DNA of 64,000 nucleotides from CAWIUB01 sp963839175 (GCA_963839175.1 CAWIUB010000001.1:62001-126000); one strand, 5' to 3'; positions 52,608-61,631 are shown, counted from the stretch's first letter. Made by a program: numbers and translations. Notes: generated by a model from the letters alone, not told the origin.

Positions 52608-54236
52608 TCAGTGTGGTCTCTGGTCGACCAGGCTCTGCCGGATGTCCGCCGGCACATTCCGCTCAGCCTTGATCGCGTCGTAGAACCCTGGGTTGTCCAC
52701 GGCGGTGAGCGGGTCGAGGCGGAGCGAAGGCAGTGGGCCTGGCTGCTGGGCGCTGCGCCGAGTCGCGGTGTGACCGCGGAAGTTCGGTCCTGTCACCTTG
52801 CCGCGGTAGATCAGGTGCGGGCGCGAGGACATGTGGTTGTCGATGACGCCGTCGACCGCCAGCCAGACGTGCCCTCGCGGGGGTGCCGCGGTCAGCCGGG
52901 CCGGCTGGGCAGGGCCGCCCAGGGCGCCCAACGCCTCTTCGAGGCGGGCGACTGCTTCGGCTGCGGACAGCGCCGCCACGGTGGGGTCGGCGGTGGCCTG
53001 GGCGAGATTGAGCAGCCGCAGCGTGCCGCCCACCGTCACGCGCTCGCCGTAGCCGAGGCCGAGCGAGTCCATGAGCGGCCGGGTGCCGGCCCGCGCAATG
53101 CCGTTGATCACCACGAGCCTGATGTCCGACTCGGTGGCCTGTACCAAGGAGTCGTATGGCTTGCCGCCGACCCCGTCGACGACGATCAGGTCGGCTCGTT
53201 TGCCTGCCTCGAGGCTGCCGAGGTGACGATCCCAGCCGAGCATGCGTGCCGGTGTCATGGTCACCATCGTGACGAGGTCGGCCGAGGTCAGAGTCGCCCC
53301 GGCCCCCTCGGCGGCCAGCTGGGCAACCTTCAGCTCGCCGAGTAGGTTCTTGCTTCCCGACGGCGACCAGTCGGACCCGAGCGCCACCGGCACGCCATGA
53401 TCCAGGGCGGCGCCGAGTTCCGCCGTCTTCCCGTACAGCAGCAGGTTGGAGAACGGCGACCAGACCATGCTGCCGCCGTGATTGGCGAACACCGCGAAGT
53501 CCGCGGCGGTGAGGCCGACGCAATGGATGCCCACCAGGTTCGAGGTGATCGCCCACTTGCCCGGTGCGAACTGCAGGGCTTGGAAGTGGCGCCGGGCAGC
53601 CGCGTCCGTCCCCTCTGCCAGGTGCAGGATGATCTTCTGACGCCCGGAGATGCGGGCCAGGAAATGCTCCGCATCGTTCGCGTCCACGTCGGCGATGTGT
53701 GTCGCGGCGGGAGGAAGGTCCGGATCGGCGGTCGACTCGACGTTGCGGACGAGGCCGCGGAAGTGCTTGACGATGCCGGCGTCGGACGCCAGCGAGACGC
53801 CTTGGCTCGTCGTGGTCCCAGCGAGCAGGCATCGCAGCTCCACGTAGCGGACGATCGCGGGGACCACCTCGTCGTTGCGGCCGAGCACACTCATCGGGCC
53901 GGTGATGAGCCGGTGGTAATCAGGGGTCGACGAACCGCTCCATTGGTCCCGATCGCCGTACTGTTTCGGCACATTCCACAGCGACAGCACGTCGTAGGGC
54001 AGGTGATTGTGCAGCTCGATCAGTCCCGGGTAGATCGTTCCGCCGCTCTGCGTGAGCGGAACGGTCTCGAAGCCAGCCGGCGGCGCCACCCCGTGCGGTA
54101 ACACGGCGATGATCGAAGCGTCCTGGGCGTACACCACCCCGGCGGCGAGCACCGTGCCGACTGCGTCCATGGTCACCACCCGGCCGGCTAAGGCGATGGG
54201 TGAACTGATCGCGGGATCAATCGGGACGACAGGCAT
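52608..54236 (-). CDS. amidohydrolase family protein
   Basis: 542 residues with the metal-dependent hydrolase fold: N-terminal composite domain ALAGRVVTMDAVGTVLAAGVVYAQDASIIAV, HxH in GLIELHNHLPYD, His in ILHLAEG, VGIHCVGLT, and Asp in GSDWSPSGSKNLLGELKVA. Residues about 400-542 form an extra C-terminal domain. It resembles chlorohydrolase/cytosine-deaminase-like members; the substrate is unknown. It lies 22 bp upstream of the UDG-like gene on the same strand. Confidence 0.88.
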   Translation of the reverse strand: MPVVPIDPAISSPIALAGRVVTMDAVGTVLAAGVVYAQDASIIAVLPHGVAPPAGFETVPLTQSGGTIYPGLIELHNHLPYDVLSLWNVPKQYGDRDQWSGSSTPDYHRLITGPMSVLGRNDEVVPAIVRYVELRCLLAGTTTSQGVSLASDAGIVKHFRGLVRNVESTADPDLPPAATHIADVDANDAEHFLARISGRQKIILHLAEGTDAAARRHFQALQFAPGKWAITSNLVGIHCVGLTAADFAVFANHGGSMVWSPFSNLLLYGKTAELGAALDHGVPVALGSDWSPSGSKNLLGELKVAQLAAEGAGATLTSADLVTMVTMTPARMLGWDRHLGSLEAGKRADLIVVDGVGGKPYDSLVQATESDIRLVVINGIARAGTRPLMDSLGLGYGERVTVGGTLRLLNLAQATADPTVAALSAAEAVARLEEALGALGGPAQPARLTAAPPRGHVWLAVDGVIDNHMSSRPHLIYRGKVTGPNFRGHTATRRSAQQPGPLPSLRLDPLTAVDNPGFYDAIKAERNVPADIRQSLVDQRPH

Positions 54237-54248
54237 GACTCCCCCTAC

Positions 54249-55202
54249 TCACGGTGCTTCATTTGCGAATTGGAACTGAACGCGCACCGGACCGTCCAGG
54301 CGGACGATCAGTGTCGAATCGCTGGCCGACCACTTCTCCGGGACGAGGAACATCCGGTCATGTCCCTCGATGAGCAAGCGCAGATTCCGGTAGCGGTAGT
54401 GAAAGGTCTGCCCTTGCGACGCCGGCAGCGTCGTCTCCCTGACGACTCCGGGATCGGTGAGGAAGAGCCGTTCTTGGGTGTCGAGGATGACCTTGGGCAG
54501 CTTGTCGAAATGTGCCGCGGTGTAGTGCGCCTGGCCGCGACCCGTCCACTGCGCGATCGTCGCGGTGGCCCAGAAGATGTTCGCCACGATGACCACGAAG
54601 ATCAAGATGCTGGCGGAGCGGCGCAGCGCCAGCATTGAGTTGTCGGCGTGCGCCCTGGCCGCTGGAGCCAGGGTCGAGGTCGGAGGAGGGGGTGGGTTCA
54701 GCAAGGTCTGGATGCGCGAGGCGTACGCAACGAGCGCGGCTCCGATGGCGAGCAGCAGCGGGGTCACCAGATTGAACAAGGCCCACTCGCGCAGGTACGG
54801 GTAGCCGATAAGCAGGGCGATCCCGGCGCTGAGCAGAACCAACCCGACGATCACCGCTCGGCGCGCGAGCCGCCGATACTGGGCGAGCTGCATCGGCCCG
54901 CGGGCGTCCGGTGCCGTAGCAGCGATTCGCCGGCGGATCTCGGCGTGCAGCAGCATGGCGCCGATGCCAAGCAGGGTGAGCACAAGAAGTGGCACGAGCA
55001 GCGGTTGCGGGCTGCGCATCACGTAGTCCTGCGTGCTGAGCCCGATCGTGTCCACATCGACGCCGAAGTACTTGTACTGTGCCGCGGACGAGACGTATCC
55101 GAAGTAGAACAGCAACGCACTGAGCACGGTGACCGGCGCGATGATCGTCGTGCCGAAGCTGACCCATCGTTCGAGCTGGCTTCCGGAGCGCTCGTCCGCC
55201 AC
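54249..55202 (-). CDS. multi-pass membrane protein of unknown function
   Basis: 317 residues with hydrophobic segments at about 15-38, 68-87, 112-132, 140-160 and 193-215, then an extracytoplasmic domain of about 100 residues rich in Arg and aromatic residues. There is a Pro stretch (NPPPPPTSTL) between helices. No family recognised. It lies in a minus-strand group with the lipoprotein upstream (5 bp) and the amidohydrolase downstream. Confidence 0.75.
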   Translation of the reverse strand: MADERSGSQLERWVSFGTTIIAPVTVLSALLFYFGYVSSAAQYKYFGVDVDTIGLSTQDYVMRSPQPLLVPLLVLTLLGIGAMLLHAEIRRRIAATAPDARGPMQLAQYRRLARRAVIVGLVLLSAGIALLIGYPYLREWALFNLVTPLLLAIGAALVAYASRIQTLLNPPPPPTSTLAPAARAHADNSMLALRRSASILIFVVIVANIFWATATIAQWTGRGQAHYTAAHFDKLPKVILDTQERLFLTDPGVVRETTLPASQGQTFHYRYRNLRLLIEGHDRMFLVPEKWSASDSTLIVRLDGPVRVQFQFANEAP

Positions 55203-55207
55203 GCGAC

Positions 55208-55861
55208 TCAGCTCCCGGCGCTCGACTCACTCGAGCTCGACGACGATTCGCTGGAGCCCGAACTGCTCGAGACCACTCCGGGCTGCGCAGTGAATGTGAT
55301 CTGGCTTCCTCCGGACCCGCTTACTGCGGCTTCGCACAACCTCTGCTCAGTGCAGTGCACGGTGCCCTTCATGACCAGCTGCACGTCAACGTCTTGCGGC
55401 GGGTCCACGACCTGGGTAACCGCCACGACGCATTGCGCGGCGGCGCCCGCAGCCCAGGTCCAGGACGTCGTGCAGGCTGGGGTGCCCGGGTTGCAGCCGT
55501 CCCCGCCGAAGGTGAAGACACCGGTCGGGTCGAGACCTATCGCGTCGACCGATATGGACACGTCGTGCGGTATCGGGTTGGTGCCGAGCCAGTTGACCTC
55601 GGCGCACTGCTGCGCCTCGCCGTCATTGCCACTATTGCCGCCGATCGGCAGGGACGCGACCGATATGGCAGGACCGCCGTTTTGGCTCGGTTGCGGTGAT
55701 TCGGGTCCGGTAGTCTCGGTGGGAGGTACGAAGTCCACCTCCGTGGTGGGCGTATCGGCCGAGGTGCTGCTCGAGTCCGTCGCGCTGTCGCTGCATCCGG
55801 CAACGAGCACGGCGAGGACCACCGCGAGCGCGCATCGTGCGGCGATGTGGAGTGCGTTCAT
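55208..55861 (-). CDS. secreted lipoprotein
   Basis: 217 residues. Signal peptide with lipobox VLVAGC (Cys23), then an S/T/P-rich linker and a compact domain with several cysteines (QQCAEV, GDGCNPGTPACTTSW, AQCVVAV, TVHCTEQRLCEA) likely forming disulphides. The C-terminus is a Ser/Glu tract (SSSSGSSESSSSSSESS). Function unknown; probably anchored to the outer face of the membrane and cotranscribed with the membrane protein that follows. Confidence 0.8.
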   Translation of the reverse strand: MNALHIAARCALAVVLAVLVAGCSDSATDSSSTSADTPTTEVDFVPPTETTGPESPQPSQNGGPAISVASLPIGGNSGNDGEAQQCAEVNWLGTNPIPHDVSISVDAIGLDPTGVFTFGGDGCNPGTPACTTSWTWAAGAAAQCVVAVTQVVDPPQDVDVQLVMKGTVHCTEQRLCEAAVSGSGGSQITFTAQPGVVSSSSGSSESSSSSSESSAGS

Positions 55862-55933
55862 AGCGAGACCTCCGCCCTGCAGGAGACGGCGGAGAGTCCT
55901 CAGATACGGATCGTGCCTGGCCGGCTCAGCCGG

Positions 55934-56443
55934 TCATCCGCGCGGCGCGGCGAACGCGGTCAGCGTCGCGCTTCCGGTGCCGACGTGCGCCCACTCGACG
56001 GCAAGCTCGAAGACCGCGATCGCGCTGGTCGGGTAGGCGTCCGCCAGCGCCTGGCGTGCGGTCACGTCGCCGGCGCCGTCGTCGAGCGCTGACGCGAATC
56101 GCTCCATCGATGGGTTGTGTCCGACCAGGACGAGCGTGTCGACCTCGGCCGGCGTCGACTGGACAACCGCGAGCAGATCGTCGACGGTGTTGCGGTAGAT
56201 CCGCTCGTCCAGCACAGGCGGCGCCGTTTGCCCGAGCTGCGCTGCGGCGAGCTCCCAGGTCTGCTTCGCCCGGTTCGCCGGTGACACGACGACGCGGGCC
56301 GGGACGATCCCCCACTCGGCGAGCTGGCGGCCGATCGCCGGGGCATCGCTCACGCCGCGCGCGGCGAGCGGACGTCCTGTGTCATCCCCGTTGTCTGCCG
56401 CGGCCTTGGCATGTCGCACCAGCGCGAGCCGTCGCGTCGTCAT
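55934..56443 (-). CDS. phosphohistidine phosphatase SixA-like
   Basis: 169 residues, histidine phosphatase fold: RHG-type motif LALVRHAKA, RAKQTWE, and second catalytic His in LVLVGHNPSMERFA. ATG at 56443 chosen as the start of the conserved block (MTTRRLALVRHAKA). SixA enzymes remove phosphate from histidine in phosphorelay domains; the substrate here is unknown. Confidence 0.9.
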   Translation of the reverse strand: MTTRRLALVRHAKAAADNGDDTGRPLAARGVSDAPAIGRQLAEWGIVPARVVVSPANRAKQTWELAAAQLGQTAPPVLDERIYRNTVDDLLAVVQSTPAEVDTLVLVGHNPSMERFASALDDGAGDVTARQALADAYPTSAIAVFELAVEWAHVGTGSATLTAFAAPRG

Positions 56444-56504
56444 CCAGCAAGTCTGGCCCATCGAACTCGCCGACGGCAGACCCGACGAAGCTGGTGAGCG
56501 CAGA

Positions 56505-57326
56505 TCAGGCTGAGGCGATCCGGCCAACAGCGGACCGGGCCCGCGGGAGTCGCGAGGTCAGCAGCGGCCGAACCAGCGACTCCAGCTGGCCGGATGGTGT
56601 GACGTCCAACTCGGCCGCGAGTCTGGTGCGGAAGGACCGGTACTCGCGGACAGCGTCCAGGTGATTGCCGTCGGCGATGTGGACCCGGATGAGCGCGCGG
56701 TGCGCGCTTTCCCGCAGCGGTTCGATCGCGACCGCGGCCATGGCGGCCTCCAAGGCAGGCTCGGTATCGCCGAGGGAGATCAAGTGCTCGGCCAGAACTT
56801 CCAGCGCACGCAGCCGCAGCTGGGAGAGCCGGGAACGTTCGTAGAGCACCCAGTCGTCGTACCAGCCGGGCAGCAGATCACCGCGCTGCAAGACAGGCAG
56901 CGCGCGAGCGAGGTCCAACTCTGCGGCCGGCGTCGCGTCAGGTCCGGCGACCCGGCGAACCCACGAGAGGAACTCGTGCACGTCGATGCGTGTCTCCGCG
57001 GCGAGGGTCAGCCGGGTCCGATCGTGCAGCAGCAGCCCCGGAGCCGCACGTTCGACCCGCCATACCGCCGCGCGCAGGTTGCCCATGGCGTGCGCATCCG
57101 TGCTCTCCGGCCACAAGACCCCGGCGACGTGGCTGCGCGACCGGCCGCCGTAGAGCGCGAGGACGGCAAGCATGCGCTGCTCGCGCAACCCGAGTGCGAC
57201 GTCACCGTCCCGAGCACGCAACGACCAACGATCGAAGAGACGGAGCTCCCAGGACAGTGACGAGTGGATCCACTGCTCGTGTCGGCTCGGCGCCCATTGC
57301 GGGCGCCCTTCTCGCACTGTCGGCAT
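56505..57326 (-). CDS. SARP/BTAD-type transcriptional regulator
   Basis: 273 residues: an N-terminal OmpR-type winged helix (WSLRARDGDVALGLREQRMLAVLALYGGRSRSHVAGVLWPESTDAHAMGNLRAAVWRVERAAPGLL) and a BTAD helical domain (VLQRGDLLPGWYDDWVLYERSRLSQLRLRALEVLAEHLISLGD ... EYRSFRTRLAAELDVTPSGQL). This two-domain size is that of small SARP activators such as ActII-ORF4. SARPs bind 7-bp direct repeats at 11-bp spacing; such repeats occur at 57778-57806 before the peptide operon, its probable target. Confidence 0.9.
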   Translation of the reverse strand: MPTVREGRPQWAPSRHEQWIHSSLSWELRLFDRWSLRARDGDVALGLREQRMLAVLALYGGRSRSHVAGVLWPESTDAHAMGNLRAAVWRVERAAPGLLLHDRTRLTLAAETRIDVHEFLSWVRRVAGPDATPAAELDLARALPVLQRGDLLPGWYDDWVLYERSRLSQLRLRALEVLAEHLISLGDTEPALEAAMAAVAIEPLRESAHRALIRVHIADGNHLDAVREYRSFRTRLAAELDVTPSGQLESLVRPLLTSRLPRARSAVGRIASA

Positions 57327-57481
57327 TTGCTGCCCCCCAAACGCGGCCGTTCCGGTCCCGCACGGCTACAGTCTGTGGCTGAGCGGGCACTGGCTCGACG
57401 CATCTCACGTTTCTCGCGACGTCCTGCTATGTCAAGAGCGTTAACTGACGGGGCAGATACCTCCATAGCAGTCTTGGCATG

Positions 57482-57685
57482 TCAACGGCCGACCGCTCCC
57501 AGCCAGCTTCGCACCGCTTCGATCACCTTCTCCGGATCACGCACCAGAAGGAAGTCTGACGCAGCGGCGAGATCCTCCCCACCAAAGATGATTCGCGCCC
57601 GAAAGCCGCTGCCCGCCGCTGCGCCGGCGTCGTGCCACACGCGGATGACGAGCACACCGTCCCTGCCGATCTCACCCCGATTCAC
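57482..57685 (-). CDS. small protein beside the peptide operon
   Basis: About 67 residues from GTG 57685 (preceded by GAGAGCGAGG); longer in-frame starts run into the SARP repeats. The protein is VNRGEIGRDGVLVIRVWHD, a glycine loop, FRARIIFGGEDLAAASDFLLVRDPEKVIEAVRSWLGAVGR: predicted beta-beta-alpha with a C-terminal VxxAVRxWL helix. Proteins of this shape accompany SARP regulators elsewhere as far as I recall, but I cannot name a family. Divergent from the peptide genes. Confidence 0.6.
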   Translation of the reverse strand: MNRGEIGRDGVLVIRVWHDAGAAAGSGFRARIIFGGEDLAAASDFLLVRDPEKVIEAVRSWLGAVGR

Positions 57686-57777
57686 CAGCCGAGCCTCGCT
57701 CTCAACTGCATGGTCGTTGTAGCCGCACGTATCGCCGTGTGCGAGTGTGCGGCACCCCGCGCACCCTCGCCGGGCAG

Positions 57778-57806
57778 ATAACGATGCGGTAACGCGCAAA
57801 TAACGG
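57778..57806 (+). promoter_or_regulatory. triple SARP-type direct repeat
   Basis: ATAACGA, GTAACGC and ATAACGG are three 7-bp direct repeats separated by exactly 4 bp each, an 11-bp period that puts them on one face of the helix. That is the known SARP operator layout. The last repeat ends 55 bp before the first peptide start, allowing a promoter (a -10-like CTTACT at 57816-57821) in between. Confidence 0.75.
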
Positions 57807-57861
57807 GAGCCTTGGCTTACTGGTCGCGCACCGCTCTACACATCGACTCGCAGGAGGGGGG

Positions 57862-58065
57862 GTGACCGACATGTTCACGGAGCTAACACTCAGCGAGCTG
57901 GACGTCCAGCACGCCGAACTGCTGCCGGAGCGAGAGACGTTGTTCTTCAACTACAACTGGGCGAACGTCTACGCCTCAAACACGGCTCTGGCAGTCAACG
58001 CCTATGCGTTCTACTCGAGCGCGTACGCCGACGCGTACCAGAAGATCGTGGTTGTGCAGCACTAA
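57862..58065 (+). CDS. short precursor-like peptide 1
   Basis: 67 residues; GTG at 57862 after a GGAGGGGGG site, with ATG nine bases later as alternative. The N-terminal half (LSELDVQHAELLPERETLFF) is charged and helical; the C-terminal half (NYNWANVYASNTALAVNAY, then AFYSSAYADAYQKIVVVQH) is rich in Asn, Ala, Tyr and Ser with alternating small and hydrophobic residues. No signal peptide. It shares the ELD-x-Q-x2-ELLP-x-RETLFF block and terminal QH with the next gene. I take it as a leader-plus-core peptide; family not recognised. Confidence 0.75.
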   Translation: MTDMFTELTLSELDVQHAELLPERETLFFNYNWANVYASNTALAVNAYAFYSSAYADAYQKIVVVQH

Positions 58066-58128
58066 CCGGCGACCGATGCGTGCGGGCCCTGTGGGGCTCG
58101 CACGCATCACCAGAGGAGGTGAACCGGC

Positions 58129-58329
58129 GTGCAACAGCGACCGGTACTACGTGTCGACGAACTCGACGCGCAGTCCCTGGAGCTTCTCCCTGCCCGGGAG
58201 ACGCTCTTCTTCGACATCAACATTGCCCCTGTGATCGGCGTGAACGTCGCCCTGGCTCTCAATGCGGCCAGTTTCGGCGCCAACGCGTCGGCGTTTGCTG
58301 GACAGCAGCTCTTCTCCTTCCAGCATTGA
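58129..58329 (+). CDS. short precursor-like peptide 2, paralogue of peptide 1
   Basis: 66 residues from GTG 58129 with GGAGGTGA upstream. The leader VDELDAQSLELLPARETLFF is nearly identical in pattern to peptide 1; the core DINIAPVIGVNVALALNAAS and FGANASAFAGQQLFSFQH is Ala/Asn-rich and again ends in QH. Leader conserved while core diverges is the pattern of ribosomally made peptide precursors. It lies 63 bp after peptide 1 and 97 bp before the large processing-type gene. Confidence 0.78.
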   Translation: MQQRPVLRVDELDAQSLELLPARETLFFDINIAPVIGVNVALALNAASFGANASAFAGQQLFSFQH

Positions 58330-58426
58330 TCCGGGGCATGGGACGGCACGGAGGTGGGCGCGCCAAGCACGGCGTGCCCACCGCCGCCGGTTCGGTGCTC
58401 CGAACGGTTCCGGAATCAGGCTGGAG

Positions 58427-60847
58427 ATGAGCCTCGAAGCACCGCCGAAGTCCGCGGCCCGCTGGCGTCGAGCCGCGGGGCTGGACGAGCTCGGCCAGGC
58501 ACAGGGATCCGGTCTGCGCGAGCCGAGCTATCTGATGAAACGAGCAGACGGCCAGGTCGTGCAGCTGTCGCAGTTGCTGCACCTCGTCGTGCACGAGGTC
58601 TCAGCTGACCGCGACGCAGCGCGCGTCGCCGAGGCGGTGAGCGCCGGATACGGCCGAAAGCTCACTGTCGAGGGGCTGACTCGGCTGACGAGCAAGCTGG
58701 AGCCGCTCGGTCTGATCGAGGATGTCGATGCGCGGCAGGCTCCCCGCAGCACCCCGCGGGCCAATCCCGTGCTGGCGCTGCGGCTGCGCGGCACGCTGCT
58801 GCCCGCGAACGCCACCCGCGCGGTCGCCCGAGTGCTGTCGCCACTGTTCTATCCCGCAGTGGTGGTTTTCGCGCTCGTCGGGCTCGTTGCCCTGGACGTT
58901 GCGCTGCTGCGGCGAGCGAACCTGGTCGACGCGCTGAACCAAGTGTTCGCGACACCAATGTTCGTGCTGGCGCTGCTGGCAATTCTCACCGGCGGCGCGC
59001 TCGTGCACGAGTTAGGCCACGCCGCAGCGTGTCACTACGGCGGTGCAAAGCCTGGCGTCGTCGGCGTCGGCGTGTATCTGGTCTTCCCGGCGTTCTTCAC
59101 CAATGTCACCGACTCCTACCGGCTCGGCCGGGCGGGGCGCCTTCGAACAGATCTCGGCGGGCTCTACTTCAACGTCTGGTGCCTGCTGGTATTGGACGGT
59201 TCGTACCTGATCACAGGTAACGGACTGTTCCTGCTCGCCCTGCTGCTCATGCACGTAGAGATGCTCCAGCAGCTGATTCCGACGGTGCGCTTCGACGGCT
59301 ACTTCGTCCTCGCCGATTTGGCTGGGGTACCAGATCTGTTCGCGCGGGTGCGTCCGGTGTTGCTCAGCCTGTTGCCGGGACGCCCGGCCGATCCTCGGGT
59401 TCGCGAGCTGCGCCCGAGTGCACGACGGGTCGTCACCGTGTGGGTGCTGCTTGTCGTGCCGACGCTTGCGTTCGGGTTCGGCTGGCTGCTGTACCACCTG
59501 CCCTACCTAGCTCGACACACCGGTTCCGCGATCACCGCTCAGGCCCAAGCGACGACACGTGCGTGGGACGCACACGACTTCGCCGCGGTGGCGCTTGCCG
59601 CTACCTCGGTACTTCTCCTCGCGCTTCCGGCACTCGGGTTGCTGCTGTTTGCACAGCGGCTCGCCGTGCTGGCCATCCGCGTTGTGGGGCGCACCGTTGC
59701 CACGCGGCGCCCGGGGCCGAAGAATGCGGGTAACGACGGGCCCGGGGCAAGCGACGCGCCGGCAGCCGCGCCGAGGGGAGCCGAGATGACGCCGGATACC
59801 GAGCGAGAGGCACCAGCTGCGACCACACCGCAGCCGCCGGTTGAAGCCGAGCCACCGCTCGAACCAGCTCGACCGCCCGATTCGTTGACGGCCGCGGCGT
59901 TCACGGACGAGGCGATGCTCGGTCCGCGGCACGGTCCACCGCCGGCCGGCGGGTGGCGGCGCGCGGTGTACTCCGCAACCTCGGGCGCGATAAACCCCGG
60001 CCCGAGCGTCGCAGAACGCAACCGCGCGGCGGTGCTAGCGCGGGTGACCGCTCCCATCAGTGGATCGCGGCGTGTGGTGGTGATGAGTCGCAAGGGCGGT
60101 GTAGGCAAGACGACGATCACCCTCGCGCTGGGCAGCACCTTCGCCATGATGCGCGGGGATCGCGTCGTCGCCCTGGACGCGAACCCCGACGCCGGCAACC
60201 TCGCCCGCCGGGTGGCCCGGCCCTGTCCGCGCACGATCACTGACGTGCTCAACGAGCTGGAGCTGATCTCGAGCTACTCCGATCTGCGCCGATTCACCGC
60301 GCAGGCGCCGGAATCACGCCTGGAGGTGCTCGCCTCCGATGACGATCCCCGCATCGGCCTGGCGCTGAACCGGCAGGCCTACCACCGGGTGATCGAGCTG
60401 CTCGACCACTACTACAACCTCATCGTGATCGACACCGGCACCGGCATCCTCGACAGCGCCAACCAGGGGCTACTGGCCGAGGCCGACCAGCTCGTCCTGG
60501 TCCTCAAACCTGCACTGGACGGCGCCCGCGCCGCGGCCCTCACCTTGGACTGGCTTGCCGAGCATGGCTACGGCGAACTCGTGGCGCGCGCGGTCGTCGT
60601 CATCAACGGCACCCGGAGGGGGGCAGGCATTCCGTTGGACCGCGTCTCAGACCACTTCTCGAGGCGCTGCGCCAAGGTCGTGAACGTTCCGGCGGATCGT
60701 TCCCTGGAAACCGGCGCGCAGACGTCCCTGTCCGCACTGCAGCCAGCGACACGCGACGCGTTGGTCGAGCTGGCCGCCGCGGTGGCAGATCATTTCGCGA
60801 CACACGACGTCATCAGGGCGGTCGATGCAAAGAGAATCGAGGCTTGA
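58427..60847 (+). CDS. fusion: RRE/PqqD-like domain, membrane M50 zinc peptidase, MinD-type ATPase
   Basis: 806 residues from ATG 58427 (GGAG upstream). Residues 25-100 (REPSYLMKRADGQVVQLSQLLHLVV ... LTVEGLTRLTSKLEPLGLIED) look like a PqqD/RRE winged helix. Residues 135-470 are a polytopic peptidase M50 domain with zinc motif HELGH (194-198) and a distal Asp in TVRFDGYFVLADL (287-297). A proline-rich linker (about 475-535) leads to a MinD/ParA domain with deviant Walker A SRKGGVGKTT (554-563), ALDANPDAGNLARRV and NLIVIDTGTGILDS. The ATPase half resembles type VII-associated MinD proteins. Probable role: bind, process or move the two peptides at the membrane. Confidence 0.88.
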   Translation: MSLEAPPKSAARWRRAAGLDELGQAQGSGLREPSYLMKRADGQVVQLSQLLHLVVHEVSADRDAARVAEAVSAGYGRKLTVEGLTRLTSKLEPLGLIEDVDARQAPRSTPRANPVLALRLRGTLLPANATRAVARVLSPLFYPAVVVFALVGLVALDVALLRRANLVDALNQVFATPMFVLALLAILTGGALVHELGHAAACHYGGAKPGVVGVGVYLVFPAFFTNVTDSYRLGRAGRLRTDLGGLYFNVWCLLVLDGSYLITGNGLFLLALLLMHVEMLQQLIPTVRFDGYFVLADLAGVPDLFARVRPVLLSLLPGRPADPRVRELRPSARRVVTVWVLLVVPTLAFGFGWLLYHLPYLARHTGSAITAQAQATTRAWDAHDFAAVALAATSVLLLALPALGLLLFAQRLAVLAIRVVGRTVATRRPGPKNAGNDGPGASDAPAAAPRGAEMTPDTEREAPAATTPQPPVEAEPPLEPARPPDSLTAAAFTDEAMLGPRHGPPPAGGWRRAVYSATSGAINPGPSVAERNRAAVLARVTAPISGSRRVVVMSRKGGVGKTTITLALGSTFAMMRGDRVVALDANPDAGNLARRVARPCPRTITDVLNELELISSYSDLRRFTAQAPESRLEVLASDDDPRIGLALNRQAYHRVIELLDHYYNLIVIDTGTGILDSANQGLLAEADQLVLVLKPALDGARAAALTLDWLAEHGYGELVARAVVVINGTRRGAGIPLDRVSDHFSRRCAKVVNVPADRSLETGAQTSLSALQPATRDALVELAAAVADHFATHDVIRAVDAKRIEA

Positions 60848-60864
60848 TCAGCTAGCATCGCGCC

Positions 60865-61597
60865 GTGAGACAGATCTCAGGCATAGTGCTGGCGGCGGTT
60901 GCGGCCGTCGTCACGGTAAGCGGCAGCAGTGTGGCCGGTGCCGACGACGGCCCGTCCCGCAGTGACGTCGAGACCGCATCGGTCGCGATTCCCGGCACGC
61001 CGGGTGCGAACGCGCAGGACGACTCGACGCGCTATCGCCGTGCGAATTCGCGCGCCGTCCGGGCTGACTCGGTAGCCACCGCGACGTCCGATTGCGACGG
61101 TTGTAGCGCCTCGGCGGTGACGCTGCAGATCGTCTACGCCCACAACGCCCGCACCCTCACCGCGGACAACGTCGCAACAGCGTGGTCCACCTGTACGAAC
61201 TGCAGTGCCACGGCGCTGTCCGTGCAGGTGGTCATCAGCCGTCAGGCAGGCACGATCACCGCGGCCAACCGATCGCTCGCCCTCAATGCAGTGTGCGTGG
61301 GTTGTGAGACCACTGCGGCCGCGATCCAGATCGTCATCGTCTCGCCACATCCGCGAGAACCATCCCGGTCCGCGCTGGCCCGCAGCGAAGCCCTGCGCGA
61401 CCAGCTCCAGGCCCAACTGCACCCCGCCTCCCGTGCGCACCTGGCGCAGCCAACAACTCCGACGGGACGTGCCGCGCCGCACCACGGCACCAGTCCCGCC
61501 TGCGATGACGACGACAACGGAGCAGATCCAGTCGATCCTGGCCGCGGATCTACGGGCCACCTCCGCGCGACACGACATTCAGCTGCGCGCGCAGTAG
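60865..61597 (+). CDS. secreted CxxC-repeat protein (C-terminal frameshift likely)
   Basis: GTG 60865 gives a signal peptide (MRQISGIVLAAVAAVVTVSGSSVAGADD) and a domain with three repeats of about 30 residues, each with a CxxC pair: SDCDGCSASAVTLQIV, STCTNCSATALSVQVV, AVCVGCETTAAAIQIV. After about residue 195 third-position GC falls in this frame and rises in another, which ends PPAMTTTTEQIQSILAADLR ... LRAQ at 61597; the length is then one base over a multiple of three. The unshifted frame would stop at 61635. Exported, probably disulphide-bonded, and encoded in the peptide operon. Confidence 0.75.
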
Positions 61598-61631
61598 CGT
61601 GCGTCGCGCAACGTTCGATCCCGAGTTCCCG

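Noticed and set aside
57862..58329. Chaplin or rodlin genes
   Set aside because: No signal peptides and no cysteines in the two peptides; the ELLPxRETLFF leader is not found in those families.
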